A stretch of 29,512 nucleotides of DNA from Christensenella sp. UBA1259 (GCA_002308755.1 DBVR01000011.1:1-29512), one strand, 5' to 3'. Positions 6,793 through 15,056 are shown, numbered from the stretch's first letter. A program made the numbers and translations. Notes: generated from the letters alone by a model not told the origin.

Positions 6793-7528
6793 TTCTATCT
6801 TCCCTTAAGGTTAAAGTTATATCTTCGAAAGTTCCGTTCTGCTCCACCGCTATGTATTGCAGTTTCAGCAATTCGAGCATTGCCTGAAACGTCGTTATAA
6901 GTTCGTTTTTCGTGTAGTAAGAAGAAAACATCTCGAAAAAACTCACGCTCTTTCTGTCGAGCAACACCGTACGTATCTCGTTTACCTTGTCTTTTACGGT
7001 GAAAACTTCCTTCGGTATCTCTTTTAATACGTTTTCCTGCCGCCGTTTGTCGTCCACCCGAAGCAAAAGTTTGGAAAACGCCGCTATCAGCCCGTCGAGA
7101 TTAAAATCGCTGTAAACTATCTTGACGTCGCCGACCGACTTGTCCGGCTCTTTGTAGAACCTTAAAACGTTTTCCTGTTCTTTGAGTTTTTCGCTGGCTT
7201 CCTTAAAGAGTTTGTATTCTTCGAGCTGACGGATAAGCACCTGTTCGTTGTCTTCTATATCGCCCGCAAGGTCTTCTATTTTGGGAAGTAAGGACTTGGA
7301 CTTTATTTCAAGAAGAGTCGCCGCCATATTAAGGTACTCGCCCGCCTTATCCACGTCTAACACCGTTACGCCGTTTATATAGGCTAAAAACTGCTCCGTT
7401 ACTTGCGAAACGAATATATCCTTTATTTCTATTTTCGCTTCCTTTATAAGGTGCAGAAGAAGGTCCAAGGGTCCTTCGAAATTTTCGAGTTTAGTGGAAT
7501 ATTCGACTACCGATTCAAATTCAGCCAT
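6758..7528 (-). CDS. scpA: Segregation and condensation protein A (kleisin)
   Basis: 256 residues from ATG 7528, which overlaps the site-2 protease stop as TAATG; a TTG at 7546 would lie inside that gene and is rejected. The N-terminal signature KLENFEGPLDLLLHLIKEAK is diagnostic of bacterial kleisins, followed by the helical IDIxDI-like segment (here IEIKDIFVSQVTEQFLAY) and KSKSLLPK. A C-terminal winged-helix region includes SFFEMF and FQAMLELLKLQ. ScpA bridges the head of one SMC subunit and the neck of the other and recruits ScpB. The gene order protease-scpA-scpB is common in Firmicutes. Confidence 0.93.
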   Translation of the reverse strand: MAEFESVVEYSTKLENFEGPLDLLLHLIKEAKIEIKDIFVSQVTEQFLAYINGVTVLDVDKAGEYLNMAATLLEIKSKSLLPKIEDLAGDIEDNEQVLIRQLEEYKLFKEASEKLKEQENVLRFYKEPDKSVGDVKIVYSDFNLDGLIAAFSKLLLRVDDKRRQENVLKEIPKEVFTVKDKVNEIRTVLLDRKSVSFFEMFSSYYTKNELITTFQAMLELLKLQYIAVEQNGTFEDITLTLREDRNEELGEIDEYN

Positions 7529-8190
7529 TATAAGAAAAGCCCCCAAAATGCGGTTATAGGATAACTTACATATTCATAGAGAAAGTTTATCGCGATGCCG
7601 AGAACGTTAAAGTAAACTATACCCGTTATTCTCGCTACGGCGTTCAAGATTATCAGCGCGTACAGAACGTAAATACCGTACTTACGGAAAGCGTAGTAAC
7701 TTTCTCCCCGTTTTTTGACGAAAGTATCGACTATTCTGAACCCGTCCAGCGGATATATAGGCAGAAGGTTAAATATAAAAAACACTATGCTGAAACTAAC
7801 CACGTAATAAAGCGACGACTGCAAAACGTCGGTAAAATAGCCGAATTGCGGAACGTACGCCGACAAAACGAACAGCGGGTAAAAAAGAAACGCCAGAATA
7901 TAATTCGCCACGACCCCTGCCGAAGCAACGAACAGCATATCTCTTTTGGGACGCTTAAAATTATTCGGGTTTACGGGGACGGGCTTTGCCCAGCCGAAAC
8001 CGATAAACACGAAGCAAATAAGCCCTAAAATATCGAAATGCGCTAACGGGTTGAGAGAATACCTGCCGTTTATTTTGGGCGTGAGATCGCCGAGCTTCAC
8101 CGCTACGAAAGCGTGCGCGAATTCGTGAACGGAAAGAGCAAGCATAAGCGCCAGAAAACGACTGACGTAAATGATTATATTCCCTACCAT
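7528..8190 (-). CDS. Site-2 protease family (M50) intramembrane metalloprotease
   Basis: 220 residues, mostly hydrophobic, with about six membrane segments. The zinc site is seen as HEFAH (H22, E23, H26) in the first helix and the third ligand D149 in LPIYPLDG. This is the compact YwhC-type group without a PDZ domain, unlike RseP or SpoIVFB. Substrates are unknown. It lies in front of scpA and couples to it through TAATG, the usual Firmicutes arrangement. A good promoter sits so close that the mRNA leader would be only about 8 nt. No clear Shine-Dalgarno sequence is seen. Confidence 0.9.
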   Translation of the reverse strand: MVGNIIIYVSRFLALMLALSVHEFAHAFVAVKLGDLTPKINGRYSLNPLAHFDILGLICFVFIGFGWAKPVPVNPNNFKRPKRDMLFVASAGVVANYILAFLFYPLFVLSAYVPQFGYFTDVLQSSLYYVVSFSIVFFIFNLLPIYPLDGFRIVDTFVKKRGESYYAFRKYGIYVLYALIILNAVARITGIVYFNVLGIAINFLYEYVSYPITAFWGLFL

Positions 8191-8204
8191 GATTCAACCA
8201 CTAA

Positions 8205-8233
8205 ATTATATAATAATTCCCGCGAAATTGCAA
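8205..8233 (-). promoter_or_regulatory. Sigma-A-type promoter for the site-2 protease-scpAB operon
   Basis: On the - strand, TTGCAA (8233-8228), a 17-bp spacer and consensus TATAAT (8210-8205). Predicted initiation near 8198 is about 8 bases before the ATG at 8190, leaving an unusually short leader. Confidence 0.75.
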
Positions 8234-8256
8234 GGGAAACGAAAGGTTTTTCAGAA

Positions 8257-9561
8257 TTACAGGTCGTTTCTTACGAGATCTTCGAAAGATTGCGGTTTCA
8301 CGCAGTAATAAGATCTACTGTCCTTTACCATAACGACAGGCGGAACTAAATTGCGGTTATAATTACTCGCCATAGAATAATTGTACGCGCCCGTCGATAA
8401 AACCGCCAAAATATCACCTTCCCGCATTTCGGGAAGAGAAACGTCTTCCGCAATGAGATCTCCGCTTTCGCAGCACTTACCCGCAATGGTATAGGTTTTT
8501 ACGGGTTTTTCGTTCAGTCTCGTTGCCGCCAACACTTCGTATTTCGCCTGATAGAGCGCGAATCTCGGGTTATCGAACATCCCGCCGTCCACGGAAAGAT
8601 AATTTTTTATGCCGCTTATTTCTTTTATTCTGCCTACGGTATAAAGCGTAACGCCCGCTTCGCCGACTATGGATCTTCCGGGTTCTAACATAAGGTACGG
8701 CTTTTTGATGCCCTTTTCCGTTACGTTTTTTTCAAGTTCCACGCAGATCGTCCTTACGTAGTCGGTGTAATCGGAAAGAGAAAACGCGGGGTCTTGTTCG
8801 GTATATCTTATCCCGAACCCACCGCCGAGATTTAAAACGTCGAAAGAAACGCCGTATTTATCCTTTACCCGCTTATACAAGTCGGTCATGCGGTCGGCGG
8901 CAATAACGAAAGACTTTTTCTCAAAAATCTGCGAACCTATATGACAATGGAGTCCGCAAAAATTCAGGTTTTTCTTCGTTAAAAGTTTCTCTATCGCTTT
9001 TTCGGCGTCGCCCGTCGCTATATTGAACCCGAATTTGGAATCGGGTCTTGCCGTCTGAACGTAGTGGTGAGTGTGCGCTTCTATCCCGGGATTTACCCTT
9101 AGAAGAACTTTTTGATTACGTCCCGTATTTTTACAGATAACGTCTATATCGTCTATCTCGGAAAGGGCGTCGATCACTATGTATCCCACGCCGCTGTTTA
9201 CGGCGAATTCAAGGTCAACATAACTTTTGTTGTTGCCGTGAAAACACAGGTTTTCCGCCGGAAATCCCACGCTTAAAGCGGTGCGCATCTCTCCTACCGA
9301 AACGACGTCCGCTCCTAACCTAAGCCCCCCTATTATCCTGTATATTTCCTTACAGGAAAACGCTTTCGAAGCGTAAAAAACTTTTCCGAGTCCGTAATAC
9401 TTTTCTACGGTTTCGGAAAAGCTTTTGCATATATCTTCTATATGCGCCCTGTCGTAAACGTACAGCGGGGTTTTATACTGCGCCGCTAAGTCTGTAACTT
9501 TTATCCCGCCTATTTCTAATATCCCGTTTTCGTCTTTTTTGAGAGTTTTTCTTTCCGTCAT
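8257..9561 (-). CDS. lysA: Diaminopimelate decarboxylase
   Basis: 434 residues, normal for the family. The fold-type III PLP enzyme is recognised by K66 in FYASKAF (Schiff-base lysine), HCHIGSQ (205-211), the phosphate-binding GGGFG (246-250), EPGR (293-296), the cross-subunit CESGD (C364) and Y393 in GAYNYSM. It removes CO2 from meso-diaminopimelate to give L-lysine, the last step of lysine synthesis. The start is supported by GAGG six to ten bases upstream. It has its own promoter and appears monocistronic. No terminator is evident before the next promoter. Confidence 0.95.
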   Translation of the reverse strand: MTERKTLKKDENGILEIGGIKVTDLAAQYKTPLYVYDRAHIEDICKSFSETVEKYYGLGKVFYASKAFSCKEIYRIIGGLRLGADVVSVGEMRTALSVGFPAENLCFHGNNKSYVDLEFAVNSGVGYIVIDALSEIDDIDVICKNTGRNQKVLLRVNPGIEAHTHHYVQTARPDSKFGFNIATGDAEKAIEKLLTKKNLNFCGLHCHIGSQIFEKKSFVIAADRMTDLYKRVKDKYGVSFDVLNLGGGFGIRYTEQDPAFSLSDYTDYVRTICVELEKNVTEKGIKKPYLMLEPGRSIVGEAGVTLYTVGRIKEISGIKNYLSVDGGMFDNPRFALYQAKYEVLAATRLNEKPVKTYTIAGKCCESGDLIAEDVSLPEMREGDILAVLSTGAYNYSMASNYNRNLVPPVVMVKDSRSYYCVKPQSFEDLVRNDL

Positions 9562-9579
9562 AACTTTTTCCTCATTGTA

Positions 9580-9609
9580 ATTTTATCAATTTTGAAAGAC
9601 TTATGTCAA
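9580..9609 (-). promoter_or_regulatory. Sigma-A-type promoter for lysA
   Basis: Consensus TTGACA on the - strand (9609-9604), an 18-bp spacer, then TAAAAT (9585-9580). Transcription would begin near 9573, just before the GAGG ribosome-binding site and the ATG at 9561. No lysine riboswitch fits in the short leader. Confidence 0.75.
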
Positions 9610-9652
9610 CCTTTATTTGATAAATTTTATTTATGACGGATATACGGGATCC

Positions 9653-10846
9653 TTATTTTGCGATACCCCAGTTTTCGATAACGTCCGCAACGTTGTCGGA
9701 ATACGCTTTTTTCGCTATATCTTCCCCTGCGAAAACGTTTACCGTATCTATTTCCACTCCGTTTTCGTAAACGGATAAAACGCCTAACTTATCGCCCTTT
9801 ACTATCGGCGCTTTGAGATTTTCTTCGGCGGTAAAACTCGTTTCTATATTTCTGTCCTGATTTTTTCTTGAGAAAAGATATACCGAGCGTTCGGCAAAAG
9901 CAATGCAGTCGGCTTTTTTGCCGCATAATATCGGCACCTTAAAATCCAGCGGATTCTCCGCGTCCACTATTATTTTATCGGTATAATTTGCGAACCCGTA
10001 ATTGAACATGGAAGAAACTTCCTTAAATCTCGTTTTGCTGTCCGGCGCGGATATGACCACGGAAACCAGCCGTAAATCGTTTCTCTTTGCGGAAGCACAA
10101 AGGCAGTGTCCCGCCTCCTTGGTATAACCCGTTTTACCGCAGTCGCAGCCGTCGTAAAACCTTACGAGTTTGTTGGTGTTGGCAATTTCCGTTACCCTGT
10201 CGCGAGGGTGAGATATTTCGTCGGTCCATATCGTCGAAAATTTAAAGTAATCCTTATGTTTTATAAGTTCTCTGAACATCGTGGCAACGTCCAAAGCGCA
10301 AGAGTATTGACCTACTTTGGGAAGTCCCGTGCAGTTGGTAAAAACGGTGTTTTTCATACCGAGTTCTTTGGCTTTTTCGTTCATTTGGGAAACGAAAGAC
10401 TCTTCGCTTCCTGAAAAATATTCCGCCATAGCCACGCAAGCGTCGTTGGCGGACGCAACGATTATGCTTTCAAGTAACGTGCCTACGGTGTATTCAGCGT
10501 TCGCTTCCAGAAACACCTGAGAGCCGCCCATACCCGCGGCAGTTGCGCTTACGGTTATTTTGTCGTCTAACGATAACCCTTGCTTTTCCATATTTTCAAA
10601 GCACAGTAAAAGCGTCATTATCTTGCACATGCTCGCTATCGGTCTTTGCTCCGTTTCGTTTGAAGCAAAAACGACAGTACCGGAATTTGCGTCCATCAAT
10701 ACGGAAGATTTACTGGTTATCCCCGATATAACGGGCGTTTTTTCGGTTTCCGCCATCGCGCCGTTGAGTTTTGCGTTGCCGAGCAACGCCCCGAAAGAAA
10801 CTATAAAAGACAAAATCAAAAAAAATACAGAATAATTCCTTCTCAT
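9653..10846 (-). CDS. D-alanyl-D-alanine carboxypeptidase (peptidase S11, DacF type)
   Basis: 397 residues with an N-terminal signal/anchor segment (5-24). The active-site motifs are SMCK (S72-K75), SAN (132-134, in place of the commoner SGN) and KTG (238-240). A beta-rich C-terminal domain follows, as in DacF and PBP5. It trims D-alanine from peptidoglycan pentapeptides at the outer face of the membrane. ATG 10846 has a strong AAAGGAG. The gene occupies the position next to spoIVB where spo0A is usual. With the enzyme at 3700 the window holds two paralogues, so at least one may be sporulation-specific; which one cannot be told. Confidence 0.88.
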   Translation of the reverse strand: MRRNYSVFFLILSFIVSFGALLGNAKLNGAMAETEKTPVISGITSKSSVLMDANSGTVVFASNETEQRPIASMCKIMTLLLCFENMEKQGLSLDDKITVSATAAGMGGSQVFLEANAEYTVGTLLESIIVASANDACVAMAEYFSGSEESFVSQMNEKAKELGMKNTVFTNCTGLPKVGQYSCALDVATMFRELIKHKDYFKFSTIWTDEISHPRDRVTEIANTNKLVRFYDGCDCGKTGYTKEAGHCLCASAKRNDLRLVSVVISAPDSKTRFKEVSSMFNYGFANYTDKIIVDAENPLDFKVPILCGKKADCIAFAERSVYLFSRKNQDRNIETSFTAEENLKAPIVKGDKLGVLSVYENGVEIDTVNVFAGEDIAKKAYSDNVADVIENWGIAK

Positions 10847-10874
10847 AATATACTCCTTTGAAGTTATTTTCTGT

Positions 10875-10903
10875 ATTTTAGTTAAAATTATGCGTTATGT
10901 CAG
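10875..10903 (-). promoter_or_regulatory. Probable sigma-A-like promoter for the DacF-type gene
   Basis: On the - strand, CTGACA (10903-10898), a 17-bp spacer and TAAAAT (10880-10875). It lies about 30 bases upstream of the ATG. I see no clear sigma-F or sigma-G pattern here. Confidence 0.6.
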
Positions 10904-10932
10904 ATATAATCTTGTATTAAATAACTATATAT

Positions 10933-11934
10933 TTATTGATTTATCATATTTTTTACGGATATACCGAATCCGCGGGTAGGATCGTTGATGAAAACGTGCG
11001 TTACGGCGCCTACCAACTTGCCGTTTTGCACGATAGGACTTCCGCTCATACCCTGCACTATACCGCCCGTGGCGTTGAGAAGCTCCTTATCGGTTACTTT
11101 TACTACGTAATTTTTCGTATCGGAAAATAAAGTGTCGGTTTTTACTATCGAAATTTCGTATTTTTTGGGCGTATTGCCGTTTATCGTCGTGTAGATGTAG
11201 GCGTTGCCTATTTTTGCGTCCCCTATTTCTATTTCGATAAGGTTTTCTTCGTCAAAATTTTCGTCAACGCTGCCGAATACGCCGTATAAACAATTCCTGT
11301 CTATATTACCTATAAGTTCGTTTTTCATAAAAATACCGCGAAGTTCTCCAGCCGTGCCACGCTCGCCCTTTATATAGCCAGTTATGTCGCACGCGTAGAT
11401 ATTACCGCCGCTTATCTGCATTATTTCGCCGTATTCCCCTAAAACGGGGTGCCCTAACGTCGCTATTCTGTCGCCTTTTATAAAAGTTACAGTTCCTATG
11501 CCGCTGAAATCATCTCGTACGAATATTCCGAGCCTTTTATTGCCAGAAAGATCCGTAGCCGGTAAAATTTCCGTCGTGTTTTCGACGCAGTTTCGTGAAT
11601 ATACCACCGTTATTTTGTCGGTTTTACTGTTTTTTAAGGCGTTTTCTATATCTTGCGCGTTATTTATTTCTTTATTTCCTATAAAAAGTATAACGTCGCC
11701 GACCGTTATCCCCGCGTCTTTTGCGGGACTTGACGTACCGTTTTCCGTTATCACGTCGGAAAGCCCCGCAACGAAAGCGCCTTTCGTATAGATATCGAAC
11801 CCCGCGGGAAACCCGCCGAGATAAATTTTAGTCGCCGTTTCGGTATCGGCGTAGGTGTAAAACGAAATTTTACCCGTAAAACAGCACAGTCCCAAAATCA
11901 GCGTAAGTATCAGAATTTTAACAGTTTTTCTCAT
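10933..11934 (-). CDS. spoIVB: SpoIVB signalling serine peptidase
   Basis: 333 residues from ATG 11934; a TTG ten codons upstream lacks a ribosome-binding site. It has an N-terminal membrane/secretion segment (about 3-22), the YLGGFPAGFDI motif, a PDZ domain (about 50-125) with DAGITVGDVI, and an S55 peptidase domain. The catalytic residues fit H162 (GHP), D282 (VTDKEL) and S297 (GMSGSP); D and S are 15 residues apart, as I recall for the B. subtilis enzyme (D363, S378). In Bacillus the protein is secreted from the forespore into the intermembrane space and cleaves SpoIVFA to trigger pro-sigma-K processing. It follows recN as in most spore formers, but spo0A does not follow it. Confidence 0.93.
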   Translation of the reverse strand: MRKTVKILILTLILGLCCFTGKISFYTYADTETATKIYLGGFPAGFDIYTKGAFVAGLSDVITENGTSSPAKDAGITVGDVILFIGNKEINNAQDIENALKNSKTDKITVVYSRNCVENTTEILPATDLSGNKRLGIFVRDDFSGIGTVTFIKGDRIATLGHPVLGEYGEIMQISGGNIYACDITGYIKGERGTAGELRGIFMKNELIGNIDRNCLYGVFGSVDENFDEENLIEIEIGDAKIGNAYIYTTINGNTPKKYEISIVKTDTLFSDTKNYVVKVTDKELLNATGGIVQGMSGSPIVQNGKLVGAVTHVFINDPTRGFGISVKNMINQ

Positions 11935-11952
11935 AACGACCCCGTTCTTTTT

Positions 11953-11982
11953 TAAGTTGCGCAAAGAAAAAATAAATTATAC
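11953..11982 (-). promoter_or_regulatory. Possible forespore (sigma-G/F-like) promoter for spoIVB
   Basis: On the - strand, GTATA (11982-11978), an 18-bp spacer and CAACTTA (11959-11953). This is close to the Bacillus sigma-G pattern (G-ATR, then CAT-n-h-TA) with one mismatch in the -10. It would start the mRNA about a dozen bases before ATG 11934. It lies just after the recN terminator. The call is tentative because the consensus comes from a distant species. Confidence 0.35.
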
Positions 11983-11983
11983 G

Positions 11984-12021
11984 AAAAAACCCGAAATTTT
12001 CACGGCGGAAAATTTCGGGTT
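11984..12021 (-). terminator. Intrinsic terminator after recN
   Basis: A perfect 13-bp inverted repeat, AACCCGAAATTTT (11988-12000) and its complement (12009-12021), with an 8-nt loop. On the - strand the stem's own TT plus TTTT give a run of T. It sits 18 bases after the recN stop and separates the long spoIIIA-to-recN gene run from spoIVB. Confidence 0.82.
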
Positions 12022-12038
12022 AATATGTTTTGGCGTTT

Positions 12039-13739
12039 TTATATGGCGAGTTTATATTTTCTCGCCGAATTTATAAGTTGTTCGGCGTGTTCTTTTGCCG
12101 CGGCACTGTCCTTTTCGCCGCCTAAAATACGCATTATCTCGTAGACTTTTTCTTCTTCGTTCAACGGTTTTACTTTGGTAAAAGTTCTGTTTTCGGATTC
12201 GGTTTTATATATCAGGATGTTGTTATCCGCAAAGGAAATTATCTGCGCAAGGTGCGATATCGCGATTATCTGCGCGTCTTTCGATATTGCGGCGAATTTT
12301 TCCGCAACGGTCTTCGCTATAACGCCGCTTATCCCCGCGTCTATTTCGTCGAAAATAAAGGTGGGAATTTCGTCGTATTTCGCCGTCTGCGCTTTTATGG
12401 CAAGCATAAACCTGCTTATTTCCCCGCCGCTTATGACTTCCGAAAGCGGTTTTACGGGTTCGCCGAAATTCGCGGAAAACATAAAGGTAATTTCGTCCGC
12501 GCCGTTCGCCCCAGCGAAATCGCATTCCGAAAATGCGGGAAATTCCGAAAATTCCACGGTAAATTGCGCTTTTTTCATACCGAGTTCTTTTAATTCTTCC
12601 ACTATAAGAGAAGAAAACTTGTCCGATGCCTTTTTGCGACTTTCGGAAAGTTCCGAGTACAAAGAATACAGTTCTTTTTTGCTTTCCGATATCAAAACGT
12701 TCAGTTTTTCAGCGTTTTCGTTAAAATTTTCTATTCTGTCAAGTTCCGTCTCGGCGTCTTCTAAAAAAGACGTTACGGCGTCGTAATCCCCGCCGTATTT
12801 TTTGAAGACGGTTTTTATTTTGTAAAGCCTGTCTTCCACTTCTTCGAGAGTGTAACCGTAATCGTCGAATTCTTCTTTCAGGCTTTCCGCGGTGTCCGCC
12901 ACGTCGTCAAGTTCCGAATAAACCGCGTTCAGCCTGTCGAAAAGAGAATTATACCTTTCGTTTATCCCCGATATCTGCCCCGCGCTCCTTATTGCGGAAG
13001 AAATAACGTCGAGAGCGCCGCCTTCTTCCGAAACGCACGCTTTTACGGTGGAAAGCGCCGCAAGTATCTTTTCGCGCGCCGCAAGTTTTTCTTTGAGTTC
13101 CGAAAGTTCTTTGAACTCGTTTTCCTTTATGTCCGCAGATTTTATCTCGTTTATCTGGTAATTGAGTATATCGACCCTTATCAGCCTGTCTTTCTCGTTA
13201 CCGCCGAAAGAGTCGAGTTCTTTCCTTAACGCCGCATATTTTTCGTAAGAAACTTTAAGTTCGGCTTTTATCCCCGATATTTCTTCGCCACCGAATCTAT
13301 CTATAAGTTTCAGTTGATTCGCGGTATCTAAAAGTGCGAAATGTTCGCTCTGCCCGTGCACGTCCGCCAAAACGCCCGTCAGTCTTTTCACCATGCCGAC
13401 CGTTGCGGAAACGCCGTTTATTTTCAATGACGATTTGCCGCCGTCAGACATTTTTCTCGATATTATCAGAACGTCGTCGCTTTCCATATCCATATCGCAA
13501 AGAATATTTCGTACGGCGGACTCTTTTTCTATATCGAATTCGGCCGAAACATAGCACTCTGTTTCCCCGCTTTTTATAAGCGATTTATCAGCCTTCGCGC
13601 CCAAAACGAAATTCAGGGATTCCATAATAACGGATTTCCCTGCGCCTGTTTCGCCCGAAAGTACGTTAAGCCCTTCGGTAAAGTTTATTTCCGCGCTTTC
13701 TATCAAAGCGACGTTTTTTATCAACAGTTTACGAAGCAT
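12039..13739 (-). CDS. recN: DNA repair protein RecN
   Basis: 566 residues, full length. An SMC-like ABC ATPase: Walker A GETGAGKS (29-36), a long central region with two coiled-coil arms (about 150-400), the signature EVISGGEISRFMLAI, Walker B TFIFDEIDAGISG and the switch AISHLAQI near the C terminus. It acts early in recombinational repair of double-strand breaks. Its ATG overlaps the argR stop as TAATG. The argR-recN order is conserved in Firmicutes, and an intrinsic terminator follows. Confidence 0.95.
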   Translation of the reverse strand: MLRKLLIKNVALIESAEINFTEGLNVLSGETGAGKSVIMESLNFVLGAKADKSLIKSGETECYVSAEFDIEKESAVRNILCDMDMESDDVLIISRKMSDGGKSSLKINGVSATVGMVKRLTGVLADVHGQSEHFALLDTANQLKLIDRFGGEEISGIKAELKVSYEKYAALRKELDSFGGNEKDRLIRVDILNYQINEIKSADIKENEFKELSELKEKLAAREKILAALSTVKACVSEEGGALDVISSAIRSAGQISGINERYNSLFDRLNAVYSELDDVADTAESLKEEFDDYGYTLEEVEDRLYKIKTVFKKYGGDYDAVTSFLEDAETELDRIENFNENAEKLNVLISESKKELYSLYSELSESRKKASDKFSSLIVEELKELGMKKAQFTVEFSEFPAFSECDFAGANGADEITFMFSANFGEPVKPLSEVISGGEISRFMLAIKAQTAKYDEIPTFIFDEIDAGISGVIAKTVAEKFAAISKDAQIIAISHLAQIISFADNNILIYKTESENRTFTKVKPLNEEEKVYEIMRILGGEKDSAAAKEHAEQLINSARKYKLAI

Positions 13740-14185
13740 TAAATCGACTTTAATATTTTAAGTATGGTTTCCGCGTCGGAATTGCTTTTTGCAACGATAA
13801 GCAAAGTATCGTCGCCGGCGACCGTCCCTAATATCTGCGGAATACTCATCTGATCTATCGCCATACCCGCGGAACTCCCGTTACCGTTCAACGTTTTCAA
13901 CACGATAAGATTGTTTGCCGCGACTATGGAAACGGTTATCTGGCGGAAAAGTTCTTTTATTCTCGGCGATATTTCGGTATTTATTTTCTGAGGTTTTATA
14001 TAAACGGACTTCTTACCGCTGCCTTCGGTCTTTATGAGATCAAGCTCGTTTATATCTCTCGATACCGTCGCTTGCGAGACGTCGTATCCCAAATCGTTGA
14101 GTCTTTTCGTTAACTCTTCCTGCGTAGATATTTCGTATTCCGATATCAGTTTTTCTATGGCGATAAGTCTGTCTTTTCTTTTCAT
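13739..14185 (-). CDS. argR: Arginine repressor ArgR/AhrC
   Basis: 148 residues, canonical length. The N-terminal winged helix carries SQATVSRDINEL (about 45-56), the DNA-recognition segment. The C-terminal oligomerisation and arginine-binding domain includes the GTVAGDDTLLIVA block (about 118-130). It binds ARG boxes as an arginine-bound hexamer, repressing arginine synthesis and activating catabolism. It sits between nadK (3 bp gap) and recN (overlapping stop/start). No arginine genes are in the window, so targets lie elsewhere. Confidence 0.95.
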   Translation of the reverse strand: MKRKDRLIAIEKLISEYEISTQEELTKRLNDLGYDVSQATVSRDINELDLIKTEGSGKKSVYIKPQKINTEISPRIKELFRQITVSIVAANNLIVLKTLNGNGSSAGMAIDQMSIPQILGTVAGDDTLLIVAKSNSDAETILKILKSI

Positions 14186-14188
14186 AAT

Positions 14189-14992
14189 CTACCTGTCCTG
14201 TAATTTCAGTCTTAAACGCCTGAAAAAATCAAAGTTTTTGCGCCTTAAAAACACCGTGGGTCTTTCTGCCTTACCGATTGACACCTTGTCATTCACATCA
14301 AGATCGGCAACAAGTTTACCGTCAACGTACAGCCCCGCTTTCGCCCCACCGGTATAAAAAAGTTCGCAGGGATTATCTGCTGAAAATATTATCGGTCTGT
14401 TTCTTAAAGAATGCGGCGCGACTGCCGTAACGCAGAAAGCGTTTATACCCGGAGCAAGGACCGAGCCGCCCGCGGACAAAGAGTACCCGGTCGAACCCGT
14501 GGGCGTCGCCACGATAACGCCGTCGCCTATCACGCTTTCGGTATCGCTGCACGCAATTTTTACCGAAACGTTTATGACCATACCGCGGTTATCTTCGTAT
14601 CTTCTTTCGACGATAGCGTCGTTGAGTGCGTAAAAACTCTCGCCGTTATACACAACTTTCATCGTGGTCCTTTCGTCTTTTACAAGATTTCCCGAAACGA
14701 AACAATCCACCGCCTCTTCCATTTCGGAAATTTCAAACTCCGACAAAAACCCTAATTTGCCGGCGTTTATACCGATTATGGGTAGGCAGTAGGCGTTGGC
14801 GATCTCCGTCCTTCTTAATATCGTGCCGTCTCCGCCGAGCACGAATATCCCGTCTAAACCTTCGTTTTCGGGAAATTCCCCGTCTTTGAACTCGACGTAT
14901 TCTATTTGTTTTCCCGATAGAAGACTTTTAAGTTTTTCGGCGTTCCTGCCGCCAGAATCCTTGTCTTCGTTTATATAAAGCAAAACTTTCAT
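14189..14992 (-). CDS. nadK: NAD kinase
   Basis: 267 residues. Family motifs are clear: GGDGT (53-57), NAGKLGFLSE, LNDAIVERR (NE/D-type NAD contact) and TPTGSTGYSLSAGG. It phosphorylates NAD to NADP in the cytosol using ATP or polyphosphate. The start ATG 14992 is only about 10 bases after a -10-like TATGCT, and no Shine-Dalgarno sequence is visible, so the transcript from that promoter would be nearly leaderless. The tlyA-nadK-argR-recN order is the standard clostridial one. Confidence 0.95.
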   Translation of the reverse strand: MKVLLYINEDKDSGGRNAEKLKSLLSGKQIEYVEFKDGEFPENEGLDGIFVLGGDGTILRRTEIANAYCLPIIGINAGKLGFLSEFEISEMEEAVDCFVSGNLVKDERTTMKVVYNGESFYALNDAIVERRYEDNRGMVINVSVKIACSDTESVIGDGVIVATPTGSTGYSLSAGGSVLAPGINAFCVTAVAPHSLRNRPIIFSADNPCELFYTGGAKAGLYVDGKLVADLDVNDKVSIGKAERPTVFLRRKNFDFFRRLRLKLQDR

Positions 14993-15001
14993 ATCGCAAT
15001 C

Positions 15002-15030
15002 AGCATACCATAAAACACGAATAAAATCAA
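15002..15030 (-). promoter_or_regulatory. Possible promoter for nadK-argR-recN
   Basis: On the - strand, TTGATT (15030-15025), a 17-bp spacer and TATGCT (15007-15002). An 8-bp inverted repeat (ACGAATAA/TTATTCGT, about 15016-15040) overlaps the -35 and could be a weak terminator for tlyA or an operator. Initiation would fall about 4 bases from the nadK ATG. Confidence 0.5.
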
Positions 15031-15056
15031 TACTTATTCGTAAAAAAATGCATAAT

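Noticed and set aside
9562..9579. Lysine riboswitch before lysA
   Set aside because: The leader from the good TTGACA promoter is only about 12 bases, far too short for the aptamer.
11942..11964. TTG start ten codons upstream for spoIVB
   Set aside because: No ribosome-binding site, it would extend past the hydrophobic signal segment, and ATG 11934 fits the family start.
12175..12786. 203-codon open frame on the + strand opposite recN
   Set aside because: It is antisense to a complete, conserved recN and has no recognisable domain; long antisense frames are common here because of the codon bias.
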